Part shown: positions 42,727 through 51,978 of the stretch, one piece after another
Layout of the letters: the number at the start of each line of letters is the position of its first letter
Numbering within the stretch: the stretch's first letter is position 1
Assembly (NCBI GenBank): GCA_963921335.3
Contig: CAWUFC020000001.1
Location: forward strand, 248,001-312,000
Source: CAWUFC02 sp963921335
GTDB taxonomy: Bacteria; Pseudomonadota; Gammaproteobacteria; Pseudomonadales; Halieaceae
DNA: 64,000 nt
Direction: 5' to 3'
The notes under the pieces: model-generated
The model's database searches: none
What the model saw: only the letters and a program-made list of their open reading frames with translations
Told to the model about the DNA's origin: nothing
Program-made: the position numbers and the translations under genes

Positions 42727-42783
42727 GGCGGCTGCCTGCTCTGGATAGCAAACCCAGAGTGTAGCCAGACGCCGGTGGTGAGG

Positions 42784-43776
42784 CTAGTGCAGGGTTCTGT
42801 CGCCGTCCTCGGGGCCATCGCCGGTGACCCAGCGAATCCGCTCACGCATACCCTGGTTAATACCGCGCAGGTCCTGAGCAGCATCACGGGCTATACCCGC
42901 ACATTCCTTCAGCCAACCGATGTAATGCCCAGCATTGGAGAGAGAAACACGCGCTGGCAACAAGGCCAGTGACTTGTCTCCGTCGATGCTGTCTTCCCAC
43001 AGGCTTTTCATATCCTGCCGCGCCTCGTGCAGATGATCAGTCGCTGCAACACGTCCGTTGTCGGCCGCGATGGACAGCACCTCGACCCCCTCCAGCAGTG
43101 CTTCTATGCCGATCCATTCCACCATGGTGGCATCTTCCACCCCGCGGCGCAGTGCCCGCCGTGCTTTGCGCGCTATGTTGCGATATTCCCGGTCAACCCG
43201 GGGGCCGAACACCGGGTCACGATTTGGCGTAAGCAGGTCTTCCTGCTCCAGCTCTTGCCAGTCTGCCTCTCCCAGGAGTTGTTCGATCTGGGGGAAGATG
43301 AGCTTCTCCTCGGTGTTCATGTGCTCATACAGGGTAGAGACATAATCCTGGCAGAGTTTCAGCAGCTTACCCTCATCACTGCGACCATCGCGCCACTCTG
43401 ATATCGCCTGCAATGCTTTTGCACCCAACTCACTGAGATAATCATGATCGCGCTGCAGGGTATCCACGCTATCGGCCACCTGGGGATCGAGTTCTCCGGC
43501 CCGCTGGTAGACCATATCTTCTCTGGGATGATGAAAACTGTCGGGGAAGCGGGTCATGTAGTGCATCACTTCGTACAGGATATGCGGGTCAACCACCTGA
43601 CCCGTTTCCAGCGCCGCCAACTGCTCGCCTAACATGTGCAGCAGCGTTGCCATATAGCGGTGCTCCGCATACAGCGTCTGCATGATGGGGTGTTCGCTGC
43701 GGGCATGATCCGGCAGGCGCTGAACCGCAGCCTCCCAGGCTTCATCGGAATAGGATTCTGGTTTACTCAGGGCCAT
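42784..43776 (-). CDS. Hemerythrin-domain protein with C-terminal helical extension
   Basis: The first about 165 residues are a hemerythrin-like four-helix domain with di-iron ligands in YAEHRYM, MHYMTRFPDSFHHPRED, QRDHDYLSEL and YEHMNTEEKLIFPQ. Such domains bind oxygen or nitric oxide or sense iron. A further 160 residues of helical, charged sequence have no recognised family. The ATG at 43776 is favoured over the one at 43800 because AGGAAG lies 6 bases before it; this gives 330 residues. The protein is probably cytoplasmic. It lies 57 bases upstream of the phosphotriesterase-like gene and could share its transcript. Confidence 0.8.
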   Translation of the reverse strand: MALSKPESYSDEAWEAAVQRLPDHARSEHPIMQTLYAEHRYMATLLHMLGEQLAALETGQVVDPHILYEVMHYMTRFPDSFHHPREDMVYQRAGELDPQVADSVDTLQRDHDYLSELGAKALQAISEWRDGRSDEGKLLKLCQDYVSTLYEHMNTEEKLIFPQIEQLLGEADWQELEQEDLLTPNRDPVFGPRVDREYRNIARKARRALRRGVEDATMVEWIGIEALLEGVEVLSIAADNGRVAATDHLHEARQDMKSLWEDSIDGDKSLALLPARVSLSNAGHYIGWLKECAGIARDAAQDLRGINQGMRERIRWVTGDGPEDGDRTLH

Positions 43777-43926
43777 TGTGATCTTCCTGCCTTGTTTCAT
43801 TTTGCTTATTTATTGAGCATGCACTGACCGCTTGTTGTCAGCATTGATCCATCGCAAGATCATTCTGATCCTGCGCAGCGATGATACTATCCCGCCGTCC
43901 ATTTATTGTACGAGTGAAGTAACAAA

Positions 43927-46428
43927 ATGAAGCTGGTTCAGTCCTGCATCCTGATCGTTGCCCTTATAGCCCTCGCCGCCTGCTCCGATTCCGATCGCGG
44001 CGCCGGTCTCGAACCGCCTGAGGTTGAGCCACCCACTCCAGAGCCCCAGTTTCGGGCTGAGATTCGCCGCACAGAGTACGGTATTCCACATATCAAGGCT
44101 GACGACTGGGCAGGCCTTGGGTATGGCTACGGCTATGCCTATGCTCAGGATAACTTCTGCGTCACCATGCGCGAGGTCATCTTCGCCGCCGGCCAATCTG
44201 CGGAGTTACTGGGTGAGGAAGAAGGCAGTGTCGACTCGGATTTCATGGCCCGCTATCTGTTTGGCAGCAAAGAGGAATTCGCAGAAGCGTTTTTTGCTCA
44301 ACTTCCCGAATTCGCCAAGGGCCTGGCGCGAGGTGCCGCTGCTGGTATGAATCGCTACCTGGCGGAAACCGGGGTGGAAAACCTGCCGGGCGGGGAACAG
44401 GGCTGCCGAAACGCGAGCTGGGTCCGCCCCATCGACGAATTTGATCTGCTGTTGTACCAGAACCGGGAAACCCTGCGTGGCAGCTCCAACCAGGGCACCT
44501 TCCGAACCGCCATTCTCGCTACGCGCGGGCCGGATGCAGCACCCGCACCCAGCGCCAGTGCCAGTGCCAGGGACCTGGACCAGGCCAGACAGGCGCTGCG
44601 ACAGTTTGCGGAGACCATCGCCCCCATGGACAGGGGGAGCAACGCGCTCGCTATCGGCAGCAATGCGACACAGGACGGCTCCGGCATGTTGCTGGGCAAT
44701 CCTCACCAACCCTGGCAAGGAGCTGGTAGCTGGTACCAGGCACACCTGACGATTCCCGGAGAGCTGGACGCCGCTGGCGTCACCCTGACCGGCTATCCCT
44801 TCATCGCCATAGGGTTCAATAAGGACGTGGCCTGGACCCATACCGTCTCACAGGCCAATCGATTCAGCCTCTACGAACTGCGGCTGAATCCGGACAATCC
44901 CCTGCAATACGATTACGAGGGCGAATGGCGCGATATCGTGCCGGAGACCATCGAGGTTAAGGTCACCTTGGCGGATGGCAGCGTGGAAACACGCAGCCAC
45001 ACCTTTTACACCAGCCACTTCGGGCCTGTGGTCAATCTGGCCAATGTCGAACCTGTTTTTGATGGTTGGCCCATGTTCACGGGCACCGTATTGGCCTTCC
45101 GTGATGTCAACCTGACCAGCGGACCCAGGGGCCTGACCCAGTGGCCAACCAAGGCTCAGGCCAGCAACCTTGACGAGTACATTGAAGCGCTGGCCCTGAT
45201 AGGTAACCCGGTATTTCACGACCTGGCCGCGGATCGTAACGGTGAAGCTTTTTATGGCGAAATCTCTACGATTCCATTTGTGACCCAGCGCCAGCTTGAT
45301 GAATGTGTCAGCGGCCTGATTGGCCCACTACTGGCAGAGGCGACCACCAATGTGATTATCACGCTGGACGGGTCGCGTGCAGATTGCGAATGGGGCGATG
45401 ACCCTGAAGCGCCTGAGGAAACCAATGTCTACGGCGCCAGCAGCCTGCCGCAACTGCGGACTCGAGATTACGTTGGCAATAGCAATAACAGCTACTGGCT
45501 TAGCAACCCCAGTCAGCCACTCGAGGGCTTCCCTGTCATCATGGGGCCAGTCGGCGCCGAGGGGGGTCAGCAGTACCTGCGCACGCGTATTGGCCACATC
45601 ATGGTTGCGGAGCGACTGGCTGGAGCCGACGGTTTTGACGACGCCGCTGGCTTTACCCTCGAATCGCTGAAAACACTGATGTACTCCAATCGAGTCTACG
45701 GCGCCGAGGTGACGCTCGATGACGTGTTAGCGATCTGCGCGGAGGTACCCACACCGGGACCCGCCGTTGATGTCAGTGCCACTACCGCTGCTGCGCTGGA
45801 CGGTTGTTCAGTGCTGGCTGAATGGGATCGCAAAGTAGATCTGGATAGTCGCGGTGCACAGGTGTTCACCGAGTTCTGGCGCAATATCCGGGACGAGCTC
45901 GGCCTGGCATTCCAGGGCGTGGTATCCAGCGATGAGTTCTGGTTAGTGGATTTTGATCCCACTGACCCGATTCACACACCCAGGGGACTCGACACCAGTA
46001 TTCAGGCCAATCACCTGTTGGTACTTGAGGCACTCGGCACCGCGGTGCAGCGGCTGCGCGAGAATAACGTGGCACTGGATGCGCCCTGGGGAGAGGTCCA
46101 GTATCTGGAACGCAACAATGAACGCGTACCTATTCACGGCGGCTCGGGCAGCATGGGTGTGTACGGAGCAATCGGCGTCAGCTTGCAGGACGGCGGTTAT
46201 ATCAACCCAACCAGAGGCAACTCATATATACAGGCGGTCACCTGGGATGAGAGCGAATGCCCCATTGCCGATGTGATTCTCTCCCACTCGAACTCCAGCG
46301 ACCCGGAGTCACCGCACTATGCCGACCAGAGCCGGCTCTATGCGGACAAACAGTGGGTGCGCTTTCCCTTCTGTGAAGAAGAGATCAGCGCCGCCCAAAT
46401 TGGCGAGACGCTGACTATCGAAGAGTAA
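43927..46428 (+). CDS. Penicillin/acyl-homoserine-lactone acylase family lipoprotein
   Basis: This S45 family Ntn hydrolase precursor of 833 residues cleaves amide bonds of acylated substrates such as N-acyl-homoserine lactones, penicillins or lipopeptides. Its N terminus is a lipoprotein signal (LIALAAC, Cys19), so it is membrane-anchored in the periplasm. The alpha chain spans about 40-200, the linker about 200-237, and the nucleophile of the beta chain is Ser238 in DRGSNALAIG. HNGEIS-like substrate-pocket residues of PvdQ-type enzymes cannot be assigned by eye. It is closest in architecture to the AHL/aculeacin acylases. Its stop abuts that of the convergent metalloprotease gene. Confidence 0.85.
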   Translation: MKLVQSCILIVALIALAACSDSDRGAGLEPPEVEPPTPEPQFRAEIRRTEYGIPHIKADDWAGLGYGYGYAYAQDNFCVTMREVIFAAGQSAELLGEEEGSVDSDFMARYLFGSKEEFAEAFFAQLPEFAKGLARGAAAGMNRYLAETGVENLPGGEQGCRNASWVRPIDEFDLLLYQNRETLRGSSNQGTFRTAILATRGPDAAPAPSASASARDLDQARQALRQFAETIAPMDRGSNALAIGSNATQDGSGMLLGNPHQPWQGAGSWYQAHLTIPGELDAAGVTLTGYPFIAIGFNKDVAWTHTVSQANRFSLYELRLNPDNPLQYDYEGEWRDIVPETIEVKVTLADGSVETRSHTFYTSHFGPVVNLANVEPVFDGWPMFTGTVLAFRDVNLTSGPRGLTQWPTKAQASNLDEYIEALALIGNPVFHDLAADRNGEAFYGEISTIPFVTQRQLDECVSGLIGPLLAEATTNVIITLDGSRADCEWGDDPEAPEETNVYGASSLPQLRTRDYVGNSNNSYWLSNPSQPLEGFPVIMGPVGAEGGQQYLRTRIGHIMVAERLAGADGFDDAAGFTLESLKTLMYSNRVYGAEVTLDDVLAICAEVPTPGPAVDVSATTAAALDGCSVLAEWDRKVDLDSRGAQVFTEFWRNIRDELGLAFQGVVSSDEFWLVDFDPTDPIHTPRGLDTSIQANHLLVLEALGTAVQRLRENNVALDAPWGEVQYLERNNERVPIHGGSGSMGVYGAIGVSLQDGGYINPTRGNSYIQAVTWDESECPIADVILSHSNSSDPESPHYADQSRLYADKQWVRFPFCEEEISAAQIGETLTIEE

Positions 46429-48963
46429 TCAGTCCAGATCCAGCGCCGTTTCAATGCGGTGCTGGAGAGCCTGGCGATGCGCGGTGGTTGCCAGGTCAGC
46501 GGTATCGGCTTTGTCGATCTGCTCGACCAGATCCAGCAGCTGGCTCAGCGCCATACTGCGACTGATATGGTCATAGGGCTGACCACTGTCAACGTCAGCA
46601 ATGACAATCAAACGCTCAATGTATTCGCGCTGCAATTGCTGCCGTTTTGGATTGACAGCACTCTGCATATCGGCGTTGAAAATCCCTTCACTCAGATCAG
46701 TCAGCATTTCAGTGAGTGAGTAGTCATTGCCGTACAAAGCCGTATCGTTAATGCGCGTCAAAGTCGCAGGGTGCAAGAGATGATCCAGCACGCGCGTCTG
46801 TACCGCCAGGGTTCGGCCCAGCACCTTCGGATCCTGCGGACGATTCCATAGATCAAAACCGCGACGCTGTTCCTGTAAGTAGGGATATAGATCACTGGCG
46901 AAAGCCATCACTTCGGGCGCAAACAGATGCTCTGACAGTAACTGCATGGCCTGCTGCTGCCGCGCTTTCGGTAACGGCTGAAGCGGCAGCTGCGCACCCT
47001 CTTGCCCCTGCATTGAGCGATCCATACGCATGCCCCCCACCCAGCGGGAGGCGACCACGATTTGACGCGACCATTCACCGGTCAGGTTCAGGTAAGCGTC
47101 CAGCACTTCCTGCCAGGATTCACCCGGCTGCGCCAGGCGTTCGACAACACCGGGAAGGCGATTCTCTATCAGGGCAATCCGCTGACTCGCATAGACAAGC
47201 GGATCACTGCTGTGGTCAAAGATCATAAAGCGGGGATCAATACCGGAGCTGGAACGGCGCATATCATCAGCATCGTGGCCAAAGGCCAGGCCAGGTTCGT
47301 TTGAGCGACCCAGTATCGCCTGCAACCGCTTCTGTTCCGCATCAGCACCAGGGAGCGCCTCAGAGTAACCAAACTCAATAGCCCAGTGATCGTAGACGCC
47401 GGGTTCGAGAGGGTAGTAGTTGGGCTGTTGCTCTCCCGGCGCTGCAAAATTGATCGTCAGGTAATCCATGACTGACGCCGTAACACCCTGCTTTTTAGTC
47501 ATGTCAGGGTCGCTGAGCTGTGCAGGGCTGAGGTAATGACTGCCAATAAAATTGTGGTTCAAGCCCAGAGTGTGACCCACCTCATGGGTGACCAGATCAT
47601 AGAGCGACTGTTTGACCAGCTCAGATTCGGCGGCGGCGTCCAAACCGCCATCGGCCAGGCTGCGAGCGACCATGAATTGGGATTGCCGGTAAGCGCCGAG
47701 CTGGCATCCGCTGGCTGATGACGCGCCGGCATGCAGATCCAGCAACTGGCTTTGACTGAAGTCGCGATCATCGGCCAGGTGGCTAGTGAGCCAACGAAAC
47801 TCCAGCATGATATCGGCGCCGACGATCTGGCCAGTACGCGGATCGGTAAAGCGCGGCCCATAACCACTCCAGGGGCTTTCATTTGAAGCGGTCCAGCGAA
47901 GCACGTTATAGCGAATATCTGCCGCATCCCACTCTGCGTCGTCGGCCTGTATACGAACCTCTATTGCGTTGGTGAAGCCGGCACTTTCAAAGGCACGATT
48001 CCAGGTCAATACGGCATCTTTGATCGTTTCCCGGTGTTCCAGTGGCGTGGTGTTTTCCAACCAGAACACGATCGGCTCAACAGGATCTGAGAGTTCCGCG
48101 CCAGGGTTTTTCTTCACCAGGTTAAAACGATGAATAGGGTCTCGGTAAGGTGTGGGGCTGTGACTGGTCTGATCGGTCACCCGGTCGGTAAAGTAGCCAA
48201 TGCGTGGATCTTCAAAACGCGGCTGAAAATCATTGTCCGGCAGTTTGACGAGGCTGTGCTGCACAACCAGCACAACCACGCGGTCATCGGTCAGCCCTGG
48301 CCCGCCGCTGACCAGTGGCTTCGGATTCTCGTAGACGTAGTTCACCAGCAGATCGATATTTTCAGGATAGGTACGCAGGTCCTTGAGGCGGGTTTTGTCG
48401 CTGTTGAGCTCGCCCAGCGCAAACGTGCTGGCAGGGTCCGCGGCAGGATCTGAGGCTTCGGAGATCTGGTGCAGTGCTTCGGTCAGGAACACCGGGGCGA
48501 CTTTAAGCAGCAGCGCACCATCATCATTCTCATCAGTGATCTGGGCAACCGCCAATACCGAGGGTGGCAGGTTGGCTTCTGCACTCTTGCTGAGAGGGCT
48601 GTCAGGATCAAAGTAGTACTGTGTATTAATCTGTTCAAAAATGACTTTGTCGTAATCGCGGCGCAGACGCAGAATCCGCTTGGCCTGGTAACCGCCGCGC
48701 ATGGTCCAGTTCACCGCCAGACCATCCTGGGTTGTGACCAGATGTAAAACCTCTTTATCCAGCTGATCAGGCTGCACCACCATGTACAGCTCGCCCGTAT
48801 CTTTCAGACGAGCGAAGCTGAAGTAGCCTTCACTGAGGTCTGCACGCTCCCCGATTTCAGCAAATTTTAGCGCTTCAGGATCAGCCGCCGCAGGCGGCTC
48901 CTGCTGGCATCCGACCAGTAGGACAGCGAAAAGCAGGACACTCCAGGAATACAGCAACTTCAT
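46429..48963 (-). CDS. Zinc-dependent metalloprotease lipoprotein (DUF5117/DUF4953 type)
   Basis: This 844-residue lipoprotein (VLLVGCQQ lipobox) has the zinc motif HEVGHTLGLNHN near residues 460-471 (HExxHxxGxxH, metzincin-like). The N-terminal half corresponds to the DUF5117 region and the C-terminal to the DUF4953 region seen in large secreted bacterial peptidases, mostly of unknown substrate. The ATG at 48963 is chosen because GGGAG lies nine bases before it; an in-frame ATG at 48972 abuts the site. It follows pntB but a terminator separates them. It converges on the acylase gene with no gap. Confidence 0.82.
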   Translation of the reverse strand: MKLLYSWSVLLFAVLLVGCQQEPPAAADPEALKFAEIGERADLSEGYFSFARLKDTGELYMVVQPDQLDKEVLHLVTTQDGLAVNWTMRGGYQAKRILRLRRDYDKVIFEQINTQYYFDPDSPLSKSAEANLPPSVLAVAQITDENDDGALLLKVAPVFLTEALHQISEASDPAADPASTFALGELNSDKTRLKDLRTYPENIDLLVNYVYENPKPLVSGGPGLTDDRVVVLVVQHSLVKLPDNDFQPRFEDPRIGYFTDRVTDQTSHSPTPYRDPIHRFNLVKKNPGAELSDPVEPIVFWLENTTPLEHRETIKDAVLTWNRAFESAGFTNAIEVRIQADDAEWDAADIRYNVLRWTASNESPWSGYGPRFTDPRTGQIVGADIMLEFRWLTSHLADDRDFSQSQLLDLHAGASSASGCQLGAYRQSQFMVARSLADGGLDAAAESELVKQSLYDLVTHEVGHTLGLNHNFIGSHYLSPAQLSDPDMTKKQGVTASVMDYLTINFAAPGEQQPNYYPLEPGVYDHWAIEFGYSEALPGADAEQKRLQAILGRSNEPGLAFGHDADDMRRSSSGIDPRFMIFDHSSDPLVYASQRIALIENRLPGVVERLAQPGESWQEVLDAYLNLTGEWSRQIVVASRWVGGMRMDRSMQGQEGAQLPLQPLPKARQQQAMQLLSEHLFAPEVMAFASDLYPYLQEQRRGFDLWNRPQDPKVLGRTLAVQTRVLDHLLHPATLTRINDTALYGNDYSLTEMLTDLSEGIFNADMQSAVNPKRQQLQREYIERLIVIADVDSGQPYDHISRSMALSQLLDLVEQIDKADTADLATTAHRQALQHRIETALDLD

Positions 48964-48985
48964 AAAAAGCATCTCCCAAAAATAG

Positions 48986-49011
48986 AAAAGGCCGACATGG
49001 GTCGGCCTTTA
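48986..49011 (-). terminator. Intrinsic terminator after pntB
   Basis: A perfect 10-base stem AAAGGCCGAC (48987-48996) / GTCGGCCTTT (49001-49010) with a 4-base loop lies 18 bases after the pntB stop. On the minus strand it is followed by a T-rich tail (TTTTCTATTTTT). It closes the pntAA-pntAB-pntB operon before the metalloprotease gene. Confidence 0.88.
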
Positions 49012-49028
49012 TAAGCGGAGACGCAAAC

Positions 49029-50381
49029 TTATTCAAATTCCCTGACCAGCCCGCCAATGGTCTCCTTGGCATCGCCAAACAGCATTCGCGTGTTGTCCTT
49101 GTAGAACAAGGGGTTCTCGATGCCTGCAAAGCCTGATGCCATGGAGCGCTTGAGCACGAACACCGTACGGGCCTGATCCACGTTAATCACCGGCATCCCG
49201 TAAATCGGGCTGGATTCAATCTCCCGGGCAGCAGGGTTCACCACATCATTGGCACCAATCACGATACATACATCAACCGTTTCCATGCGCGGGTTGATTT
49301 CGTCCATTTCGTAGAGCACATCGTAGGACACATCAGCTTCAGCAAGCAGCACATTCATATGCCCGGGCATTCGACCTGCCACCGGGTGAATGCCATAGCC
49401 GACTTCACAGCCGTTCTTCTCCAGCAGTTCCTGCAGCTCCTTGACCACATGCTGGGCCTGCGCCACCGCCATGCCATAGCCGGGAACCACAACCACCGAG
49501 CTGGCTGCCTCGAGCACGTAATAGGCATCCTCCACGTTGATAGGCTTAACCTCACCTTCAACCACGGTGGTCTCAGTGCTCACAGAGCCAAAACCTGAGA
49601 ACAGCACATTGCTCAAGGACCGGTTCATGGCCTTACACATGATCTGGGTGAGGATGATACCGCTGGCACCGACCAGAGAACCCGCCACAATCAGGATGTT
49701 GTTATTGATCGCAAAACCCGCGGCACAGGCCGCCAGACCCGAATAGCTGTTCAGCAGGGAGATCACCACCGGCATATCCGCGCCACCGATAGGAATCACC
49801 GCCATGATGCCGAACACCAGGGCCAGGCCCACCACAATGTAGAGCCACTGCGGATTGCCCGGTTCGTTCACAAACATGAAGGCACTACCGAGGATGCCCG
49901 CAACTATCAGGCTATTGACGATCTGCTGGCCGCGGAACAGCACGGCACCACTGCCAATGGTCTCGCTGAGCTTGCCATAGGCGATCAGGCTGCCGGTGAA
50001 AGTCAGGCCGCCAATTAGAATGGCCAGCACGATGGTTACCAGCGTAAAGGTCGAACTGGCGCCTCCCAGGGAGGCCCAACCCACCAGCAGGCTGGCCATA
50101 CCACCGAAGCCGTTAAACAGGGCCACCATTTCCGGCATCGAGGTCATTTCCACCAGACGGGCGACTGCTGCACCGATCACGCCACCAACAGCAAAGCCAA
50201 TCAGGATGAACTGGTATTCAACAATGCCCTGGTCGAGCAGCGCTACCACCACAGCAATCAGCATGCCGATGGAGGAAATCAGGTTGCCGCGACGCGCCGT
50301 CGCGGGCGAGCCTAGCTGCTTCAGGCCAAATATGAACAGGGCCGCAGAGAGCACATAGGCAAATTGCATGAGCGTATCCAT
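49029..50381 (-). CDS. pntB: Proton-translocating NAD(P) transhydrogenase subunit PntB
   Basis: PntB holds membrane helices of the proton channel and the NADP(H)-binding domain III. The 450-residue protein has about nine membrane helices to residue 265, then VVVPGYGMAVAQAQHVVKEL (NADP site) and VIGANDVVNPAARE near 390. With PntA it uses the proton gradient to reduce NADP+ with NADH. It is the third gene of the operon, 3 bases after pntAB. Confidence 0.96.
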   Translation of the reverse strand: MDTLMQFAYVLSAALFIFGLKQLGSPATARRGNLISSIGMLIAVVVALLDQGIVEYQFILIGFAVGGVIGAAVARLVEMTSMPEMVALFNGFGGMASLLVGWASLGGASSTFTLVTIVLAILIGGLTFTGSLIAYGKLSETIGSGAVLFRGQQIVNSLIVAGILGSAFMFVNEPGNPQWLYIVVGLALVFGIMAVIPIGGADMPVVISLLNSYSGLAACAAGFAINNNILIVAGSLVGASGIILTQIMCKAMNRSLSNVLFSGFGSVSTETTVVEGEVKPINVEDAYYVLEAASSVVVVPGYGMAVAQAQHVVKELQELLEKNGCEVGYGIHPVAGRMPGHMNVLLAEADVSYDVLYEMDEINPRMETVDVCIVIGANDVVNPAAREIESSPIYGMPVINVDQARTVFVLKRSMASGFAGIENPLFYKDNTRMLFGDAKETIGGLVREFE

Positions 50382-50384
50382 GCC

Positions 50385-50672
50385 TTAGCCCTCCTTCTTC
50401 TTGAACATGGCCAGCATACGGTCAGTCACCATATAACCACCCACCACATTGATCGACGCCAGGGCCACCGCACCGGCACCCAGCCAGTTGGCCAGGTCCT
50501 GTTGCCCGGTACCGGCAAGGCCCACAGCGCCCACCAGGGTAATACCCGAGATGGCGTTGGAACCGGACATCAGCGGCGTGTGCAGCGTTGCCGGCACCTT
50601 GTTGATCAGTTCAAAGCCCAGGAAGATAGACAGCATCAGGATGAACGTCAGGAATACTTCAGCAGGTATCAT
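50385..50672 (-). CDS. pntAB: NAD(P) transhydrogenase subunit alpha part 2, PntAB
   Basis: This 95-residue membrane protein supplies the three helices of domain II that are fused to PntA in E. coli; here they are a separate polypeptide. FLTFILMLSIFLGFELI is the first helix. A strong GGAAGGAGG ribosome site lies at the end of pntAA, and the ATG overlaps the last base of its stop. Confidence 0.93.
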   Translation of the reverse strand: MIPAEVFLTFILMLSIFLGFELINKVPATLHTPLMSGSNAISGITLVGAVGLAGTGQQDLANWLGAGAVALASINVVGGYMVTDRMLAMFKKKEG

Positions 50673-51814
50673 TACGCGCCTCCTTCCAGAATATTTTTAA
50701 TGGTTTCGTGAACGACTTCGCCGCTATGGGTAATGATGCAGCCCGGCAGAATGTCGTGTTCGAAATCGATGTTGAAGGTCTTGCCCTCTTCGTCCCAGCT
50801 GTCTTCTACCAGGTTGAAGAGGTTGGCGGCGTACATCTGGCTGGCGTCGCGACACACCTCATTGGCGAGGTTGCCCATGCCAACAACCGTAACACCGTTG
50901 ATATCCACCACTTCATTGGCCACTGAACCTTCCACATTGCCACCAGTCTCCGCTGCCATGTCGACCACGACTGCACCAGGGGCCATGCCCTCGACCATAT
51001 CGCGTGTCACTATCACGGGGGCCTTGCGACCAAAGACCTGGGCGGTCGTAATCACCACGTCCGATTCTGCGATCGTTGCCTTCTGGGCCTCACGCTGAAT
51101 CTCGATTTGCTCCGGGGTTAATTCCTTGGCGTAGCCATCGGCGGTCTGGCCAGTCTCGCCAAGATCAATCTCGAGGAATTTGGCACCCAGGGACTGCACT
51201 TGTTCTGCCACCACGGGCCGCGTGTCAAAAGCGGTGATTTTGGCACCCAAACGCTTGGCCGTCGCAATGGCCTGCAGGCCCGCCACACCGGCGCCAATCA
51301 CAAAGACCTTGGCAGGTTTAAGGGTACCGGCAGGGGTCATCATCATAGGGAATATGCGCGGCAGGTGCTGTGCTGCCAGCATCACCATCACATAGCCCGC
51401 AAGGTTGGCCTGGGAACTCAGGGCATCCATCTTTTGGCTGCGGGTGCTGCGCGGGATCATCTCCATGCTGATGGCGGTGATATTCTGGGCCTGAAACGCC
51501 CGGATCAGCTCGTGCTCGTTAAACGGGTCGAGGAAACTGATGTGGACACTGCCCTGCTTGAGCTGAGCCACTTCTTCCTGGGGCGGCTTTCTGAGCCTCA
51601 GCACCATGTCGGCACTGCCCAGCAGCGCTGCCCGATCAGTGCTGACCTCCGCACCTGCCTCCTGGTACTCAGCATCGGCATAGCCGGAACCTTTGCCCAT
51701 GCCCGACTCGATCACGACCTCAGCACCCAGGCGCACCAGTTTTTTGGCAACTTCCGGGATGATGGGTACGCGATTCTCGCCGGGGTGGGTCTCCCTGGGG
51801 ATCGCTATCCGCAT
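50672..51814 (-). CDS. pntAA: NAD(P) transhydrogenase subunit alpha part 1, PntAA
   Basis: PntAA is the cytoplasmic NAD(H)-binding domain I. The 380-residue protein begins MRIAIPRETHPGENRVP, with an alanine-dehydrogenase-like fold and the Rossmann motif VIGAGVAGLQAIATAKRLGA near 170. The three-gene form is common outside enterobacteria. AGGA lies 7 bases before the ATG. No clear promoter was recognised in the 164 bases upstream. Confidence 0.95.
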   Translation of the reverse strand: MRIAIPRETHPGENRVPIIPEVAKKLVRLGAEVVIESGMGKGSGYADAEYQEAGAEVSTDRAALLGSADMVLRLRKPPQEEVAQLKQGSVHISFLDPFNEHELIRAFQAQNITAISMEMIPRSTRSQKMDALSSQANLAGYVMVMLAAQHLPRIFPMMMTPAGTLKPAKVFVIGAGVAGLQAIATAKRLGAKITAFDTRPVVAEQVQSLGAKFLEIDLGETGQTADGYAKELTPEQIEIQREAQKATIAESDVVITTAQVFGRKAPVIVTRDMVEGMAPGAVVVDMAAETGGNVEGSVANEVVDINGVTVVGMGNLANEVCRDASQMYAANLFNLVEDSWDEEGKTFNIDFEHDILPGCIITHSGEVVHETIKNILEGGA

Positions 51815-51950
51815 GATTTGTCCTACCTTGCGTTAATCGTTTGTTATAAGAGGACCGGCACTGTATCACAGCGCCGCGGGGTCACAGAGAATACACAGTA
51901 TTCAGCTGGTGAATGTTTGCAGAGGTACACATGGCCCAAGCCAATAATGC

Positions 51951-51968
51951 TGGCCCGGAGTCGGGCCA
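51951..51968 (-). terminator. Strong hairpin after chrR, terminator of weak form
   Basis: TGGCCCG (51951-51957) / CGGGCCA (51962-51968) is a perfect 7-base GC-rich stem with a GAGT loop, 11 bases after the chrR stop. The tail on the minus strand (GCATTATTGG) has no full T-run, so termination is uncertain. The rest of 51815-51978 holds no gene. Confidence 0.4.
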
Positions 51969-51978
51969 GTGGATCGGA

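Noticed and set aside
43846..43890. TGATCC repeats before the acylase gene as an RpoE promoter
   Set aside because: Two TGATCC copies are present, but neither has a TAAR/TAAA element 16-18 bases downstream.
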